A stretch of 64,000 bases of DNA from Sphagnum magellanicum (GCA_021904315.1 CM038910.1:930001-994000), one strand, 5' to 3'; shown: positions 46,486-60,544, counted from the first letter of the stretch. Program-made: numbers and translations. Notes: generated by a model not told the origin, from the sequence alone.

Positions 46486-48129
46486 CTTGAATTAGAAAGG
46501 TACCTATTGGGGGGTGCCTATTTTGGGGTGGGGGGGGGGGGGGGGGGGTCTGATATTTGCAATTGTAGTTAGCTAATTTTAAAGGTCCCCAAAAATAGGG
46601 AGAGCCAAACTTCCGCCTTATTTTGGACAAAGGTAAAAATACTTAGCACAGGACTCAGTGTTTTTAGTCCCCCACGTCCCTCACCCCTTTTTTTTTGGTT
46701 GGGACGGTGGGAAAAGGGTGGGCGGGGGGTTGGGGGAAGGGGGGGATTTGAAAGTCTGAAAAGTGAGCCCGTTTTCCCCTTTTTAATTACAAATACACAA
46801 AAAAAGGAAAAAAAAGAAAAGAAAAAGTCATCGCCAATTGGAATAGCGTGTGGCATGCCCGTGTTGTGGTCGACGTGGAGATTGCGCGGTCTGCAAATTG
46901 TCCACGTGCTTCTCCATTGGTGCCTAGAGGCCTTCAAGGTCTGCTTACATGGATTTTGATGGATGTATGATGATGAATTTTCGATATTTATTTATTTATA
47001 AAATTGAAAAACGTATATTGATAAACATGTTTTTTTCAATATAAAATGTGTGTTTATGGGATTTTTTTTTTAAATGGTGAATTTTTGGTTTTTAATTGGC
47101 CAATCACATGATAGTCACGTGTGCTGAACTCTCCATCCTCCAGCATTTTTCTCAAGCCAAAAAAAAAGGGTTCAAACTGGGGTTTCTAATATTAGCTATT
47201 TATTTATTATCTGTATTGCCATATTTAGCCATGGCAAAAAAAAGAAATTATAAATGCTACTGTGATATTCATGTCCTGAATCAGGACCAGTGTTCTTTTT
47301 TCTGGCGAAATTTCGGTATTTTGGGGATTTCTTTGGAATTTTTTTGTTTTTCTAGTGCAAATTCGATTGATTTTGCAAAATTTAAGAAAAAAATCGCCTA
47401 AATTTCGATATGAAAAAAGTGAAAAAAAAGCACTGGTCCCGGATTGATTGGATTTGTATCATATGCCAGATCAACGGTTCAGGATCACACTTTCTCAGCC
47501 GTGGATTTGTCCTTCTGGAGTGTACCGGGTAAGTTGAAGGGTGTTTGGGGGGGGGGGGGGGGGGGGGGGAGCACATGCTTTGACTATGGTTCTTGAAATT
47601 TGGGGCCCAATTTTATATCCTTCCTTCCAAGGAGTGATTTCTTTTTCAATTTTCCAATGTTGTTGCATCATTGGCTAGCATCCCAAAAGGTATTTAGCAT
47701 TAAATGGACTAAATATTTTTAAAATGCTACCAAACTAAAATCAGAGTCCAAATGTGGTCAATTTTTTTTCAAAAAGAAGAATATTTTAATTTTATTTTTT
47801 TGGGTTTTTTTCTCTCATTTTGACAAAATTTGGCCCCAAAAAAAATTGTTGCTTCCAAGTTCCAAATCTTTCTTTGTTTGCATAAACAATTTGACCATGT
47901 TGTGGCTTATGGCACATGTGTGAGGGAAACTTTGTGGGTTCATCCATCCATTGCAATGTACAATTTGCAGTGCCATTACTGAGTGTCAAAATTTTCATTT
48001 TAGTTCTAATTTATCCCATGATAAACAGTGCAAATTGTTCATTGTAATGGATGAAACTACAAAGCTTCCCTCCCCTATATGTCATGGGCCATGGCCTTTT
48101 GTGTGAGAAAAACCAGTCTTTGTGATGAT

Positions 48130-48480
48130 TTTGCAAAAGATATTTGATTGTTTACATAAATGAGTTGATGAATTTGAAAAAATATCTAGTTGTTTTTTAA
48201 TTAAGCTGAAAACTTTTCAGAAAATTATTTGTTTGTTTGATTAAACAAGCTTGTGAATTCTTTTAAAAAATCGGTTGTTTGAATGAACAGGCTTGTGACT
48301 TTCAAAATTTTTATTTGGTTGTTTGCATGAAACAAGCAATGACTCAAGGAATATTATTTTGTTGTTTGCACTCCACATAAACCAAAAAAATTCTACCAGT
48401 TCCAGTCTATTGTATAACATGCAAGCTAATAACTTTGCTTAAATCTTTGGTTGTTTGTATAAACAAGTTGATGACATTTT
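48130..48480. repeat. Degenerate repeat of GGTTGTTTG..AAACAAG..TGATGAC
   Basis: About five copies of a roughly 50-base unit share TTGTTTG(C/T)AT(A/G)AACAAG and then (C/G)TTG(T/A)(G/T)GAC. They are spread from about 48,140 to 48,475 and are strongly diverged. Confidence 0.55.
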
Positions 48481-49570
48481 ATGCAAAGTCACACAACTTG
48501 TTGATGCCAAAAGGTCTTCCAACCACCATCACGTTTTCAATGCACTAGGTCTCCATTGCACTCTCTAGAAGGTGCAAGCTATGTCCATCTCAATGTGAGC
48601 AGTGGTAGTCACAAGGTTAGGTTTACACCTTCCTCTTTCAAAATATCTTTTGTTTTCCAAGCAATACATATAGGGGAAGGCCATGTTGTCCAGGCATTAT
48701 GTCCAGGGACCCAAAGGTAAAGCCCAAGGTCCAAGGGCCTCGACAACAAGGTCTTCCTGGGTGTAACAACCAAGTGGCATCAATTGCATAGCTGCAATTG
48801 ACCAAAATCAACAATCAGTGTTCCTTGTCCACAAATCACCCCCAATACATGGAGTTTGTAAGAACCCTCTGGTGCAGGAAACTACACTTAGGGAGATCCC
48901 CCAAACAATGAAGGAAATCTCCACCAAGGTTGTTACATTTCTAACATCATTGAGTTCCGCTACCCATAATATGCTGCTACACCATAATATGAGTAAGCGC
49001 AGTTTCAATGTAGCCCAACTCAATGATGCTAGAAAGTGTGCTCTTACTTCTTTGGATTAAGAGTAATGCTAGGAGGTACTATTAGAAAATCCTCATGTAT
49101 GGGAAAAAAAAAGGAATCGTTATTTATTAGTGTCCCTTCATTGCATAAATCCATGAAGCACCAGAATTGAAGTTCAGACTGTATACACTGCCATGATGAA
49201 GCTTTGGTGCACCTTGTGTATGTTTGTGCAGGTAAGTAAGTGTTTTTCTTCAGATAATAAAACTCAAGGGAATTGTGGGTCAGTGCCCATCAATGGATGG
49301 ATGGAGTTTTTGATTCAAGACTAAAACTTTCATTCACAACTGGTGGTGGAGGTGTGGGAGTTACCAATGAAAGTAATGGGTAGCAGGATTGGTCCATGTG
49401 TTGACACCTGCTGCTTCAACTGCAACCCGCTTGTTTTTGCCTAATTTGATGATGTTCCATCAACTCTTCCTTTTATTCTCCCTTTCCTCATTGCTGAACA
49501 ATTAAACCCTTCATGGTTAAGGACCCCCACCCCTCCCATCATCATGGTACCACCCCACCACCACCTCTGT

Positions 49571-52500
49571 TCAAGAAGAAACAGGAGGCATCTCAATATA
49601 CACTACACCTGCACTCCCTAATCCTCTTAGTGCAAATAAATGTAGACCTAAATTGGTGGGCCTACCTCTCCCTTGAATCGTAGGTGCCCTGAAACCAAAC
49701 TGTAAACGCTGTGCAAAATCAACCCCAGAATCTGATGCCACAAAGCTGCTGCTGCACTGAATTCTTAACCCACTACAACTCATGCAACAGGAAGAGTGCA
49801 TATTTCCATGCATGTTCTGCGTGTTACATACCCCAGGACTGATTTTGAGGGTAGAAAAACTCCTGAACTTGTCAATGATTTTCCATCACTTTACAAAGAG
49901 ACCATCCAGCACATAGCCATCAGATCCAAGATCACTTTCCAAGAAGCTCATGTTCCCCGCTTGTGCTTGCTGGTGGGCACAAATACAAGACAGGCATCAG
50001 TCTTTTTGTGCAGATTCTCTTCTGCCACTCTGCACTCACATCTGAAATACAGTGTGTTTGTCACCTCTTTTCAACAGTCACTGGAAGAAAAAGAGAAGGA
50101 AAAGGAGTTTCTCAAGGACAATGTAAACAAGTGGGATCTCATGGGAACAACCAACCTGTTTATTGAAGACCATATTGAACAGGTCATCTGATGAGGCATC
50201 AGTGGATAACAATTGGCATTCCAGCTTTGAGTAGACTGAGTCAGCCCTTCTTTGATCTTTCCTCTGTTTCTCATTGCTGTCTGTTGTTGATGCCTCACTA
50301 CCATTTTGATGATTACCACCATTGTACAATGGCCCAACCACTGCTCTGTCTGCTGCTAATCTTGATGAAATAATCATTCCAGGGGCATGTTGCCCTGATG
50401 CAACTCCTCCACTTAGCTGATTGGAGGTGGCAATGTGATTATAATCACAGTGCGGGTCAAATCTAGCAACCTGTGGTAACCCAAGTTCATCATGGAGACT
50501 AGTAACGCCTTTCTGTGGCCCTGACCAACCTGATCTAATGTTATTCTGACTCATACCCTGTCCACAACCATTGCCAGCATAACGTGATGGGAGAAGGTTT
50601 GCTCTCATAGTTGCCTCATTGGGTCTCTCATTTATCACAGGGGACCCTGTCCCCATACCAGATGGAGGAAATGTTACAGGGACAACTCTGCTACTTTGTC
50701 CTGGGTAGTTGACATCAGTGTTAGGTTGGATTAAAGCATCCAGTGCATTTGATATTGTTGCAACCATGCTTCCAGGAGGGGGTCCTGTTACCCTTCTCCC
50801 AGTGCCCAGAAAATCAGAAAGCCCCCTAGTATCTAAACAACTTGCCCCAAGTGGCAGCAGACCTCCTGTACGAACAGAACTGACATTATCAGCACCTGCT
50901 CTTTGCTGAAGGAGCTGCATTATTAGGGCATTTTCAGGTTGGGCTCTGCCTGGTGGGCTTGTACTCAAGGTTCCAAGCCCACTAGTTTCCACTACCTGAT
51001 GCTGGATATTAGCTGCTAGGGCTGTTGCCTCATCCATTACGCCTGGCTGCCTGAGTGCAGCAACATGGTGGGGCTGAGCAAGCCTGTCTAGATCAAGCCC
51101 ACCAGCCACACCCTGGAATAGAAGAGTCTGACCACCTATCAGTGGAGCTGAGCTCATTTGTGGTCTCGCCACAGGTCCAACATTGGTAGAGCCTTGCATA
51201 TCAGCAAACTGGAGGAGGGAGGAAGTATCAAGGTCACCACTGATTGCAAAATCATTTGCTCTTGATCCAGTCAACAATCCTGCACGCAAGGCCGCAAGAG
51301 TTTGATCAGGCAGCTGCCCACTGCCACCAGCAAGGGCTCGAAAATCACCATCACAGGAGCTGAAATCAAAAGACCCAGGACCAAATGTTGGATCTCCACC
51401 TTGTTGACTTGTTAATCTCCGCAGGTATAACCGGTACTTCTACAAGTTGACAAACAACCACCATGTTTCACCAGATTAGAGGTGATTTAAGTCTTATGAC
51501 CCTACATAGGGAGGGGAAAAAAAGGGGTAGACACTTAGTTGGCCACTACTAATTGGTTACTGAGTGGCTCTTCACCCAATAACATTACCACCTCCTTTCA
51601 GAGATGGTCATCATTCCACCTAGAAATTAGGAAACTTCCAACAAGCCATGCATCTTCATCATGTTTATGACAAAACCTACTGGATCATAGTCAACATGGT
51701 AGCCAATAGTTTATTCCTTTTAATGGCATAGTGGCCATCCAGCATCCAGTGATCAAGTACTGCAGGTCAGAATATGCTTCATAATTTGAACTGCATCTCC
51801 AAATCATCTCAGCAAGGAAGTAATTACCCTCCCAACTTTCATAAACAGAAAGAGGTTCAAATTCTTCTAATGTGGCCAGTGTTCCTTGGCTAATGAGAAG
51901 AGAGGAATATAAAACTATGAACTGCATGCAACTGGATCTTGACTTGTCCTTAATCTGTACCTGTAAATGGCTGGCAACATTTTCTCGTGTCAAACCTTGA
52001 ACACCCATTAGCTCCAAAATTCTTTTGGGTACAGCCTCTGCATCAAAATTGGAACCCAATACTTATAGCTTCAGGAGGTTTATTTGTTGATATCCATAAT
52101 GTTACTATGAAGACCTACATCCACAAACTTAAAAAATATACCAGATGACTAGTTGAAGGAAATCAGACTATGTGACTGAACCTTGGTCTTCAAGAGGTAA
52201 TAGGTTACATCCTATGCATCTCTTCTCTAGAATGCTTTCCTGCACCATATACTATTGCCACTGTCATCACTATGCAAATCCCCTTGCTACAACTACCAAT
52301 CATAACCAATCAGACAGATGGATATATTAAGCTTTTAGTTAGGCAAAAACTTACTCTCAACCCCTAACTGGTTTACAGCACAGACAAATTGCTGATGGAG
52401 ATCCACTGACCACACAACACGAGGCTTTTTCAAACAAGAAGGATCATCACCATCCAATTCATTATCATCTTCAAGTTCCTTTGCTTCCTTTCTCTTTTTA

Positions 52501-53841
52501 GACAGCTTCCAATTTGCATCTGTTGTGTCATTGGCCGATGATGCACACTCCCCATTTTGACGCTCCACACCATCAGCACTAACAGATTTGTCTAATTCCT
52601 TTGGGACATTACGCCTCTTTCGAACCACATGCTGCCATATATTCCTAAGCTCTTCTATTCTTACTGGCTTCAGAAGATAGTCACAGGCTCCATGTGTAAT
52701 CCCCTTCATCACCGCACTTACAGTACCATTTGCTGACATCACTGCATTCAATGGGAGATCTAATAAGATGATATGCTCAGTACCAATCAAAACTTAACAA
52801 TTCCCAAATACATCAAGCTGGTTTTCACAAGTTGTTTATAGAATTGGAAAAAACAAAGAAGCAATACATAAGAGGTCAACAGAGCAACCACACTTACTGA
52901 TAACAGGGAGGTCCATCTCGAGGCCAACATGCTCAAGTAATTTGAAACCATCCATATCAGGCATATGTACATCACTGATCACCACATCAAATGCATCCTT
53001 GTTTGCCCGCAGCAATTCCAGTGCTTTTGTCGCCTTCCAGCAAGTTGTGACTACCAAGCAATACATACAAGAACTGTTTGTCAGCCTCTGCATTGGGGGA
53101 AAAAATCACAAAGAGAGATTCCTCTGGGTTCCATCATTCTCTAGCATGAGGTATGATGTGGTCTGTAATGCATTCCCTATGATGCAACAAAAGACCACAT
53201 CATATTCCTCACACTAGGGCTTCTTTCAGCTTTCTTCTCAAACTCTCTGGAAGTCATTATCCCTAGACCGGTTTTTCTTGCAGACTGGTTTGCAGGTGAT
53301 TGATATGGGAAGGTGCAAATGAGAAGGAGGAGAAATGAGGCCCTGGATCATCATCGTCCTTTCGCTTTGAGGAAGAGATTACTATAATTCCTTCTGCCTT
53401 GCCTCTCTACATTCCAGTTCTAATTTAGATTGACTAGTTGAACAAAGAAGCTTCATTCTTTGCAAATTCTTCGGCAATCACAAAATATGGAGAGAGGAAT
53501 ACATGTGTAGTATGCAGATGAAGACAACAAGCGTGAAGTAGTACTATGAACACATAGGTACCTTGATAAGCACATCGTCGCAGCAATTGCTCTAAGACGA
53601 CCAGACAGATTCGGTCGTCGTCTACCACGAGCACTCGCATCCCTACGGGGAACTCATCACCCGGCGGATCCATCTTGGTGTAGCTGTCGTTACTCGTACC
53701 AGATGCGGTCTTGCGAACACTCTCTGCATCGCTTGTTTGCTGTTGCTGCTGCTGCCGCCCCTGCTGTTCCTCCCCCTCCTGTTTCTGCTTCTGTTGCTGC
53801 TCCAGGGTTGCCGTAGCCGGGCGCTGCTCCCCGAGTCCCAT
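49571..53841 (-). CDS. Type-B response regulator (cytokinin signalling, GARP DNA-binding)
   Basis: This is a nuclear transcription factor activated by His-to-Asp phosphorelay, an ARR1/ARR2-type output of cytokinin signalling. Exons on the minus strand are 53,841-53,562, 53,050-52,898, 52,741-52,355, 52,037-51,961 and 51,439-50,156, with GT-AG junctions and consistent phases. A doubtful sixth exon spans 49,756-49,571. A Gln-rich N-terminus precedes the receiver (MRVLVVDDD, phospho-Asp at about 120 in [10 protein letters not shown], Lys at about 169 in YLLKPVR). An acidic/basic linker with KKRKEAK follows, then the GARP Myb-like domain ([13 protein letters not shown] ... [16 protein letters not shown]). 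The long C-terminus is Gly/Ser/Pro-rich. The total is about 788 aa with exon 6. An in-frame ATG 38 codons upstream (53,955) is an alternative start. Exon 6 rests only on an acceptor-like CAG and an open frame; termination could differ. Confidence 0.92.
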
Positions 53842-54443
53842 TCTGCTATTCCCCCTACCAGCGCAATCGTCTTCAAAAAACTCATCGACTGCGCAATCCT
53901 CCCGAAGTGCAACCACTACGCGGCACTGCAACCGCAAACTCCCGATGCCCAACAACCGCCGTCATAGGCCACAGAACCTTACCACACCGATTCTCAAGCC
54001 ACAAAACACATAGCGACGCTAGCCAGTTAGCCAGGCAGCATCCTCCCTACAACTCAGCGGTTCTACACCTTGTTACGGCCTCCTAAACACCCGAAAAATG
54101 AAACCACTGCTTCCGGTGCAAGCCACAAACAACGAGGCGCCATCTGAGGCGCGACGAGAAAAAAATCGCAAGTTACGGGATACAACAACGTTTTGATCGA
54201 GACCCCAACCGCAGGTACATTCATTCCCGACGGCATAATACTCGCCAGGAAGCCCAGAAACGAAGCGGCACAAAATACTAACAACACAACGGCACCGCCA
54301 TACTAGCGACAAACGCCAAAACGCGCAGATCTGTGCACAGAATTGCACGCAGCAACACCCGCAACGACCCCGAGACGACGACGACGACAACGCCCATGAG
54401 CGATGGCGAAGAGAGAGAACCAGGAGCGCAGCAGAAGCGGGCG
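53842..54443. other. GC-richer upstream region of the response regulator
   Basis: This is likely promoter and 5' leader of the minus-strand response regulator. It is richer in GC and CpG than the surroundings and contains an ACGACGACGAC run near 54,375. The short ORFs in it carry no domain. Confidence 0.4.
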
Positions 54444-54510
54444 TGGGGGAATGTAGTAGGTACCTACCTACCTACCTACCTACTAAACTATGTACCTACT
54501 ACCTACGATG
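54444..54510. repeat. Short CCTA microsatellite
   Basis: GTAGGTACCTACCTACCTAC and a following CTACTACCTAC stretch form a small CTAC-type microsatellite upstream of the response regulator gene. It has the same motif as the large array at 4.7-5.0 kb. Confidence 0.75.
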
Positions 54511-54789
54511 AGTGATTCAAGCACATGGGCAGTGGTAGGGTAGTAGGTAGCTACTTGTGGGTAAACTGTAGCCATAAAAAGACAAAAAAAACTATCTACT
54601 TTCATCGTTTTACAACTCATTAGGCTATTAATCTTGGTAAATCTAAAACTTTACTGAAAGGCGGTAGGGAGTCAGAGTTCCCCATGCCTGAGAACCTGGC
54701 TGATAGGCTTAGAGAACACTCGTTCCCAGCGTAAATTCCACATTGGAGACGTGAAGGATCTTTCTGAGGCGGGAAATTGGGATTTTCTG

Positions 54790-55080
54790 TTTGTTTCCAC
54801 AGAAGTCCCTTCTTTGGGACCTTTTGTGAATCCACTTGAGAGCCCTTAATTAAGGTCCCTTTTTCTTTTTCTTTTTGAAAGGGATCTCTGTGCATCCACT
54901 TGGCGGCCCTCAGGGTCCCATTTTCCAGTGGACCTACCGTGAATCCACTTGGAGGCCTTGCGGTTACTTTTCCATTTTGTGGAAGGGACCTCTGTGAATC
55001 TACTTAGAGGCCCTTAGGGTCCCTTACAATTTTTTTAGGAAGGGACAACTAGCAGCCATGTTGGAGGATTTAAAGTCCCT
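54790..55080. repeat. Degenerate repeat of GTGAATCCACTTGGAGGCC units
   Basis: About four diverged units share a GTGAATCCACTTGGAGGCC-like phrase followed by TTAGGGTCCC and an AAGGGACCTCT-like phrase. They are about 65-70 bases apart between 54,820 and 55,080, and are non-coding. Confidence 0.7.
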
Positions 55081-55189
55081 TTCTGTAATTCAAAATGGAC
55101 CTTTGTGAATCTCATTGGTCCAGCCTTTGGGGCCATTACAAGGTTCATGAGATAACTAGATGGGTGTGAACCTTAGCAATTAAGGTAAT

Positions 55190-55935
55190 GCCCTACACAA
55201 ATGCCAGATTACACCCAATTGAAGGGTTTCATCCAAGGGTGCACTTGTGTGGTTGTTGGGCCCCCTAGGTCAAGAACTCAAATGAAACCTACCTAACCCA
55301 ATGTTTTTGGCTTTGCTTTGTGATTGATTCGTTTTCTTGATTGATTTTGAGGTTCTTTCATCCACACAAAAATATGAAAGACTCCTAATTGAAGGCTCCA
55401 TCCAATTAAAGATTACATCCACTTGAAGAAGTTGCATCCAATGGTACACATTTTGTGGGTGTTGGGCCCTTAGGTCAAGAACATAAATGATACCTACCTG
55501 ACCCAATGTTTTTGGGCTTTGCTTTGTGCTTGATTTGTTTTCTTGATTGATTTTGAGGTCCTTTCATCCACACACAAAATTGAAAGCATCCAAATTGCAC
55601 GTTCCATCCAATTAAAAGATTACATCCACTTGAAGAAGTTGCATCCAATGGCACACTTTTGTGGGTGTTGGGGTCCCTAGGTCAAGACCTCAAATGGTAC
55701 CTACCTAACCTAACCAATCTTCTTCGGCTTTGCTTTATGATTGATTTGTTTGCTTGATTGATTTTGAAGTTCTTTCATCCACAAAAAGAAATGAAAGCCT
55801 CCAAATTGAAGGCTCCATCCAATTAGAGATTACATCCAATGGAACACTTTTGTGGGTGTTGGGGCCCCTAGGTCAAGACCTCAAATGATACCTACCTAAC
55901 CAATCTTCTTTGGCTTTGCTTTATGATTGATTTTA
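55190..55935. repeat. About 205-bp tandem repeat, nearly four copies
   Basis: Units begin around TTGTGGGTGTTGGGCCCCTA and continue with GGTCAAGACCTCAAATGATA, CCTACCTAACC, GGCTTTGCTTTATGATTGAT, TCTTTCATCCACA and GGCTCCATCCAATTA. Starts are near 55,248, 55,457, 55,665 and 55,850. The last unit is shorter. Similarity is high by eye. Confidence 0.88.
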
Positions 55936-58900
55936 CTTTCTTCACCCCACCCTAGGAGGCAAAATGGTGTAGTAGTTGTAGTAGTAGTAGCTACTAGTGG
56001 ACCCCAATTGCACTAGAAATCATGACAGCTTGATGACTACTTCTTTGTATTTTAATGGATTTCTTGGTATGGAAGGCTGACACCCTTCTACATAATAATA
56101 GCTTTAGTTGGGAAAGAGGAAGCCCAACAGCTCTCACTCTCATCACTGGTGTTGGACACCTTGCAACAAGAAGTTGTCCAGGCCATGGGTGAAGGTGGTT
56201 GTGATGTGCGTATTTTTCAATCAATGATAGTCCACTCACCGTGTGAAGTAGATTGCTACATACCTTCTAACTTTTCATTGAAAAAAAATATAACCCACTT
56301 CACTTCACATTATACCCTCGTATATGTATGTTATGTATAGATTGACCATTTTTGTTGTCAATCTGGTCACCCAAATTTACATTTTGGGTTAGATCCAATG
56401 GTTAGACTCAAAATGACATGTACTTATAGATTGAATTTTTTTCTAGTCACTTTGATCACCCAACCAATATCATTCTAATTTATTTTTCTTTTTTTGGTTA
56501 GATCAAAACAACAACAACAAGTGAATAAAAAGAGTGTCCTAAAATCCAATTCAATTGGCCAATCTACAATCAAATTGTCCTCATGTAATCTAGAGTTAAT
56601 TTCCTTTTGCATTAGGGCACTTCAGTGTGAAATCACACAATGACATTGACAAGATACTTATTTTGGGAACATTCTTCCATCAAGTCACCATATGGGAAAG
56701 TTTATAGCAAAGTAAATCACTTGAAGAAATGTGAGGCTGGACTAAACTACCACCCCCTTTGTCCTAGGCCTCCCTTATTTTAGGAATGCCCACTTGGGGG
56801 GGAGCTTATAGTACACAAACCTGCTTTTGTCTACAACTAGGAAAGAGAAGGAATTTTTTTTTTCTGGGTTTTGTAAGCAGTTCTCCACCACCTCCCCACC
56901 ACTCCCCCATCCTTTCCAGCCCCTTTGGATCACTAACCAATGGACAGAAGGCCTAGGGTTAGAACTTGGATGCAGGTTCAACACTGCAGAGTTCATTTTA
57001 TTGGTCTCCATGCCTATCCGACACTCTCGGAAAGTACACTTGTATTTTCTATTACAATCATGGGGGGACTTTACTTGCGAGTGATATGTCATAGAATGTC
57101 ATATGTAGGTTATAACAAACCCTCCACGTGAGTGTGTGAGTGTGTGTTGGGTGTAATAATTGTACTATTACCAAATAACAATTGCCAGTCTCCTAGAGAA
57201 ATTGTCATAACCCATTGTCTTCACTAGTACTTCCCATACACTATGCGACAAAAGTCCTTATGTATAACTTTATAAGTTAGTGTTGACATAAGTTGAGGAA
57301 GTTGGTGAGGGTCGGATACAAAAGTGTAGTCTGTGCAACAATTTTACCATTAAAAAATGTAAATAATTGTCTTCATTGTAGTAGCTAAGGTGGTGGTGGT
57401 GGTGGTGGTTGGGAGACGGGCAAGGGGGCCAATGAAGCCATTTCTCCAAAAAAAATATTCAGCCAAGGACCATGCCCATCACATGCCCCATAGTTTCTTT
57501 TCTTTTTTGAGGGGATTGATGGGGAAAAATTGGCTCCATTTTATTTTTTTGCAAGTTCAAATTTTGAAATATGTAAGAGTTTTGTTTTTGTAATATTGAA
57601 ATTTTGTGAAAGACTTGAACAAGAAATATTTTCAATCAATCTAGCCTACTAGAAATGAACACTTACAGATTTTTCTATTTCGAAGGGTGGAGTCAAGGGT
57701 TTATTTGGTGGACATAAGTGTTTTTTGTTCCCAAGCTGTGGCATCTTATTAGTGGATTGTTTTGAAAGGTCGGTCATTCCTCATAATTCATTCATGAGGT
57801 TTTCCCCCATGTCATACCTAAACATAATCAAACATTCCCAATGAATGTTCTTGAAGTGGGAAATAATCAATTGGAAAGAAACAAAGAGTTTTAGTGCATG
57901 TCAGGCTAATTATTTGACAAATTGCACAACTTGTCAATTATGCCAACATTCAATACTTTCACCGATCCAAGTCTAATCCATTAGCGGAGGTCCTTCCCAA
58001 CTTCCAAAGCCCTTTCTCTTCTAAGTTGTGATGGACCAACTTTGGTGTTTAGCAATGGAAATTGGTCACAACTTGTATTATGTAAGCATACTATATAGTG
58101 TGTGCTATGATGTACCCATTTCCTGGGAACTATGGGTATGCATACTACATAGTGTTGTATGCTATAGTGTACCCATATCTTAGCAATTTCGTGAACAATT
58201 TGGTGAAACAGATTTGTTTACCTACCGAATGTTTTTTTTCGAATCCCAAAGTATCAAATCCCAAGCAAGAAGCCCACCAAACAGCTCGACCTCACACCCA
58301 AGAACAATTAATTATAGTGCTCACAATATTCTTCAATGACCACTACTTGTAGATTGCACAGTGCACTATACTCCTGGGGCGACAAAAGCTCCAAATTGAA
58401 ACAAAATTTGAGATTCACAATAAAATTGATAGGTAACATTTGGATGTACAACATCCTTTTCCTTCCTTTTGGAGGGGAGCTCTATAACAATTTTTTGAAA
58501 ATTTTGAAGTACTATGGAAGTTATGCTAAGTCCATGGTCCTTGCCCATTCCCCAAATAAAGCACAAGATGAACCTTTTCAATAGACTCAAAATAGATAGA
58601 TCACAAGCAATAGTAGGATGAGGACGGATCTTACACCTACAGTTTAAGAATGATAAGGACCTTATGCTTGTGAATAGATCCCTTAAGAAGATATTCGTGG
58701 AAATAAGGTCTCCTTCAAATGTGGCAAGAAATTTCTCCAAACGCTTTAACAGGCCTATCACCACAATACAACAATTTCATAATGTTTGTTGTTATGGAAA
58801 GTTGGGGTGTGTTGGGGTGGGGGAGGGGAGAGGAGGGAAAGGCACCCCATTCAAAAGGTTCGTGCTCCTTGTTTCACACCTACCTATATCTTGTGCTGAT

Positions 58901-60540
58901 GCAGCAGGAGAATATTGGAGGCAGACAGCTTATCTATCCACACATAATGGAGCAATTTGCGCACCTTCTCACCATATCCTACTACCCACTACTACTGTGA
59001 ATCGCACAAATGCGCACACACGAGCCAGCAGATAAGTTGCAATGCACCCACGGCATTGATGTGGGGACAAACAAAATGATATACGCCTCTCATCTTCCTG
59101 AGCTTGTGGCTTTTTCCATCCTTTCTTCTTTTTTTGGGTTGCCTTTTTTCAGGCTTTCGGTTTTGATGTTTTGACCTCACTTCCCAACCAAGTTGCATTA
59201 GCAGCCAAGGGTTGATAGGTTTGTTTGGGTTGAGGAATTGGAGAGAGATCCAGTTTGGGTCCCTCCACCATCCCTAAATCCCTCCCCCTCCACCCACTAC
59301 TACACCCCTTTAATACATACTTTTTGGCTGTGTGCAGCCAAGAAGTGTAGGGCCACTGGTCCTCAGGAAGGCCCCAACTAGGAGGGTCTTCATCTAGCAT
59401 AAACTCCAAGACATGCTACAAACTACAAACCATAAGGACCCCTTCCACCTCCCCCCACCCCCAATATGTGGAAACCTTATGCTGAAGGTGCTTACACTCA
59501 TGATGCCAAGTCAGCCCTATTCCAAATAGGTAAAATATCCTACCCTGACTAACGCACTGGCAGACTTGGTTTATTCTTTTTTTCTGTGATACCCGGTTGA
59601 TACCCACTGGGGTATCACAAGAAAAAAATGACACAAAAGAGGTGTGAATTTCATTTTTGTGTTTTTAAAAAAAATGAAACGACCCACTCTAACAGGCCTT
59701 TCACTTTTCAGAACAGGTTACTATTTACGAAGGACAGATTCCGCTTGATAACATGCCCTCCAGATACACTGAAAAAATTAATACTTTTGCTGGTGCTTTT
59801 ACGTACCACAAGGTTCAAGCACCTCAAGAGATCCATTCGTGAATCAAAGTGGCCTTTCATCGATCTAGAAGACCATTCCACCATTTACGTACACCACAAG
59901 GTTCAAGCATATTAGTATGAGTTGAAGTGTTCTGAACAATTCTTGCAATAGACTAGACCATTAGTGAAATCGGCTTGCTCACCACTAAAATTTGGGGATA
60001 ACATTGTAAATTTGGCTATCTCCTTGTCCTAGGCCCCTTATTTCGAGAATGCCCCCAAACCGTAGGACTTTACCCTACACATAAAGCACTCAAAGAAAAA
60101 TTTCCTAGTGTATTTGGATGCCTCCTCATATTCACAATCATCCCTACTAGAAGAAGTGGATCTTAGACCTACTTAGATGTAAGATCCTTCCCACTCTCAA
60201 GTAGGCATAAGGACCAGCCCCTTATTACACCTCCTGACCTTACTTGGGGAATGTCCCCCCACCCTTGGGTTTTACCCTAGAGTGTAGGGGTTACAAACTA
60301 GCCAATAAAATGATCAAGAACTTTCCAGAAACTCTGGTTGGATTTCGAATGCTTTGCATGTCATCATGAAGATGAAAATCATTCAGAATTCATACGAGTC
60401 AACTCAATCATAGAGACGGATGGGGTCACTAGCCTAACAACAACCCATCAAACTTTGAAGGGAAGGATTGGGGACCCGCATTTTGTATTAGGTTATATTG
60501 GGCATGGGCATGGGTTTCTATCTTTTGGGTTAATAATAAA
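55936..60540. other. Gene-free spacer
   Basis: No coding region is supported on either strand; ORFs here are short and without domains. Small features are GTAGTAGTAG near 55,975, a GGT run near 57,390, and a repeated TTACGTAC-ACCACAAGGTTCAAGC phrase at about 59,800 and 59,886. Confidence 0.5.
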
Positions 60541-60544
60541 TATT

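Larger units (their letters stand above)
45560..49570. other. CSLD upstream region and spacer
   Basis: The first 150 bases upstream carry GCT/GAT triplet runs (CSLD leader) and then pyrimidine-rich DNA. Farther out are long C and G runs (46,188-46,200; 46,529-46,548; 47,547-47,569), an imperfect inverted repeat at about 46,355-46,480, and a degenerate repeat at 48,130-48,480. No other gene is supported. Confidence 0.5.
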
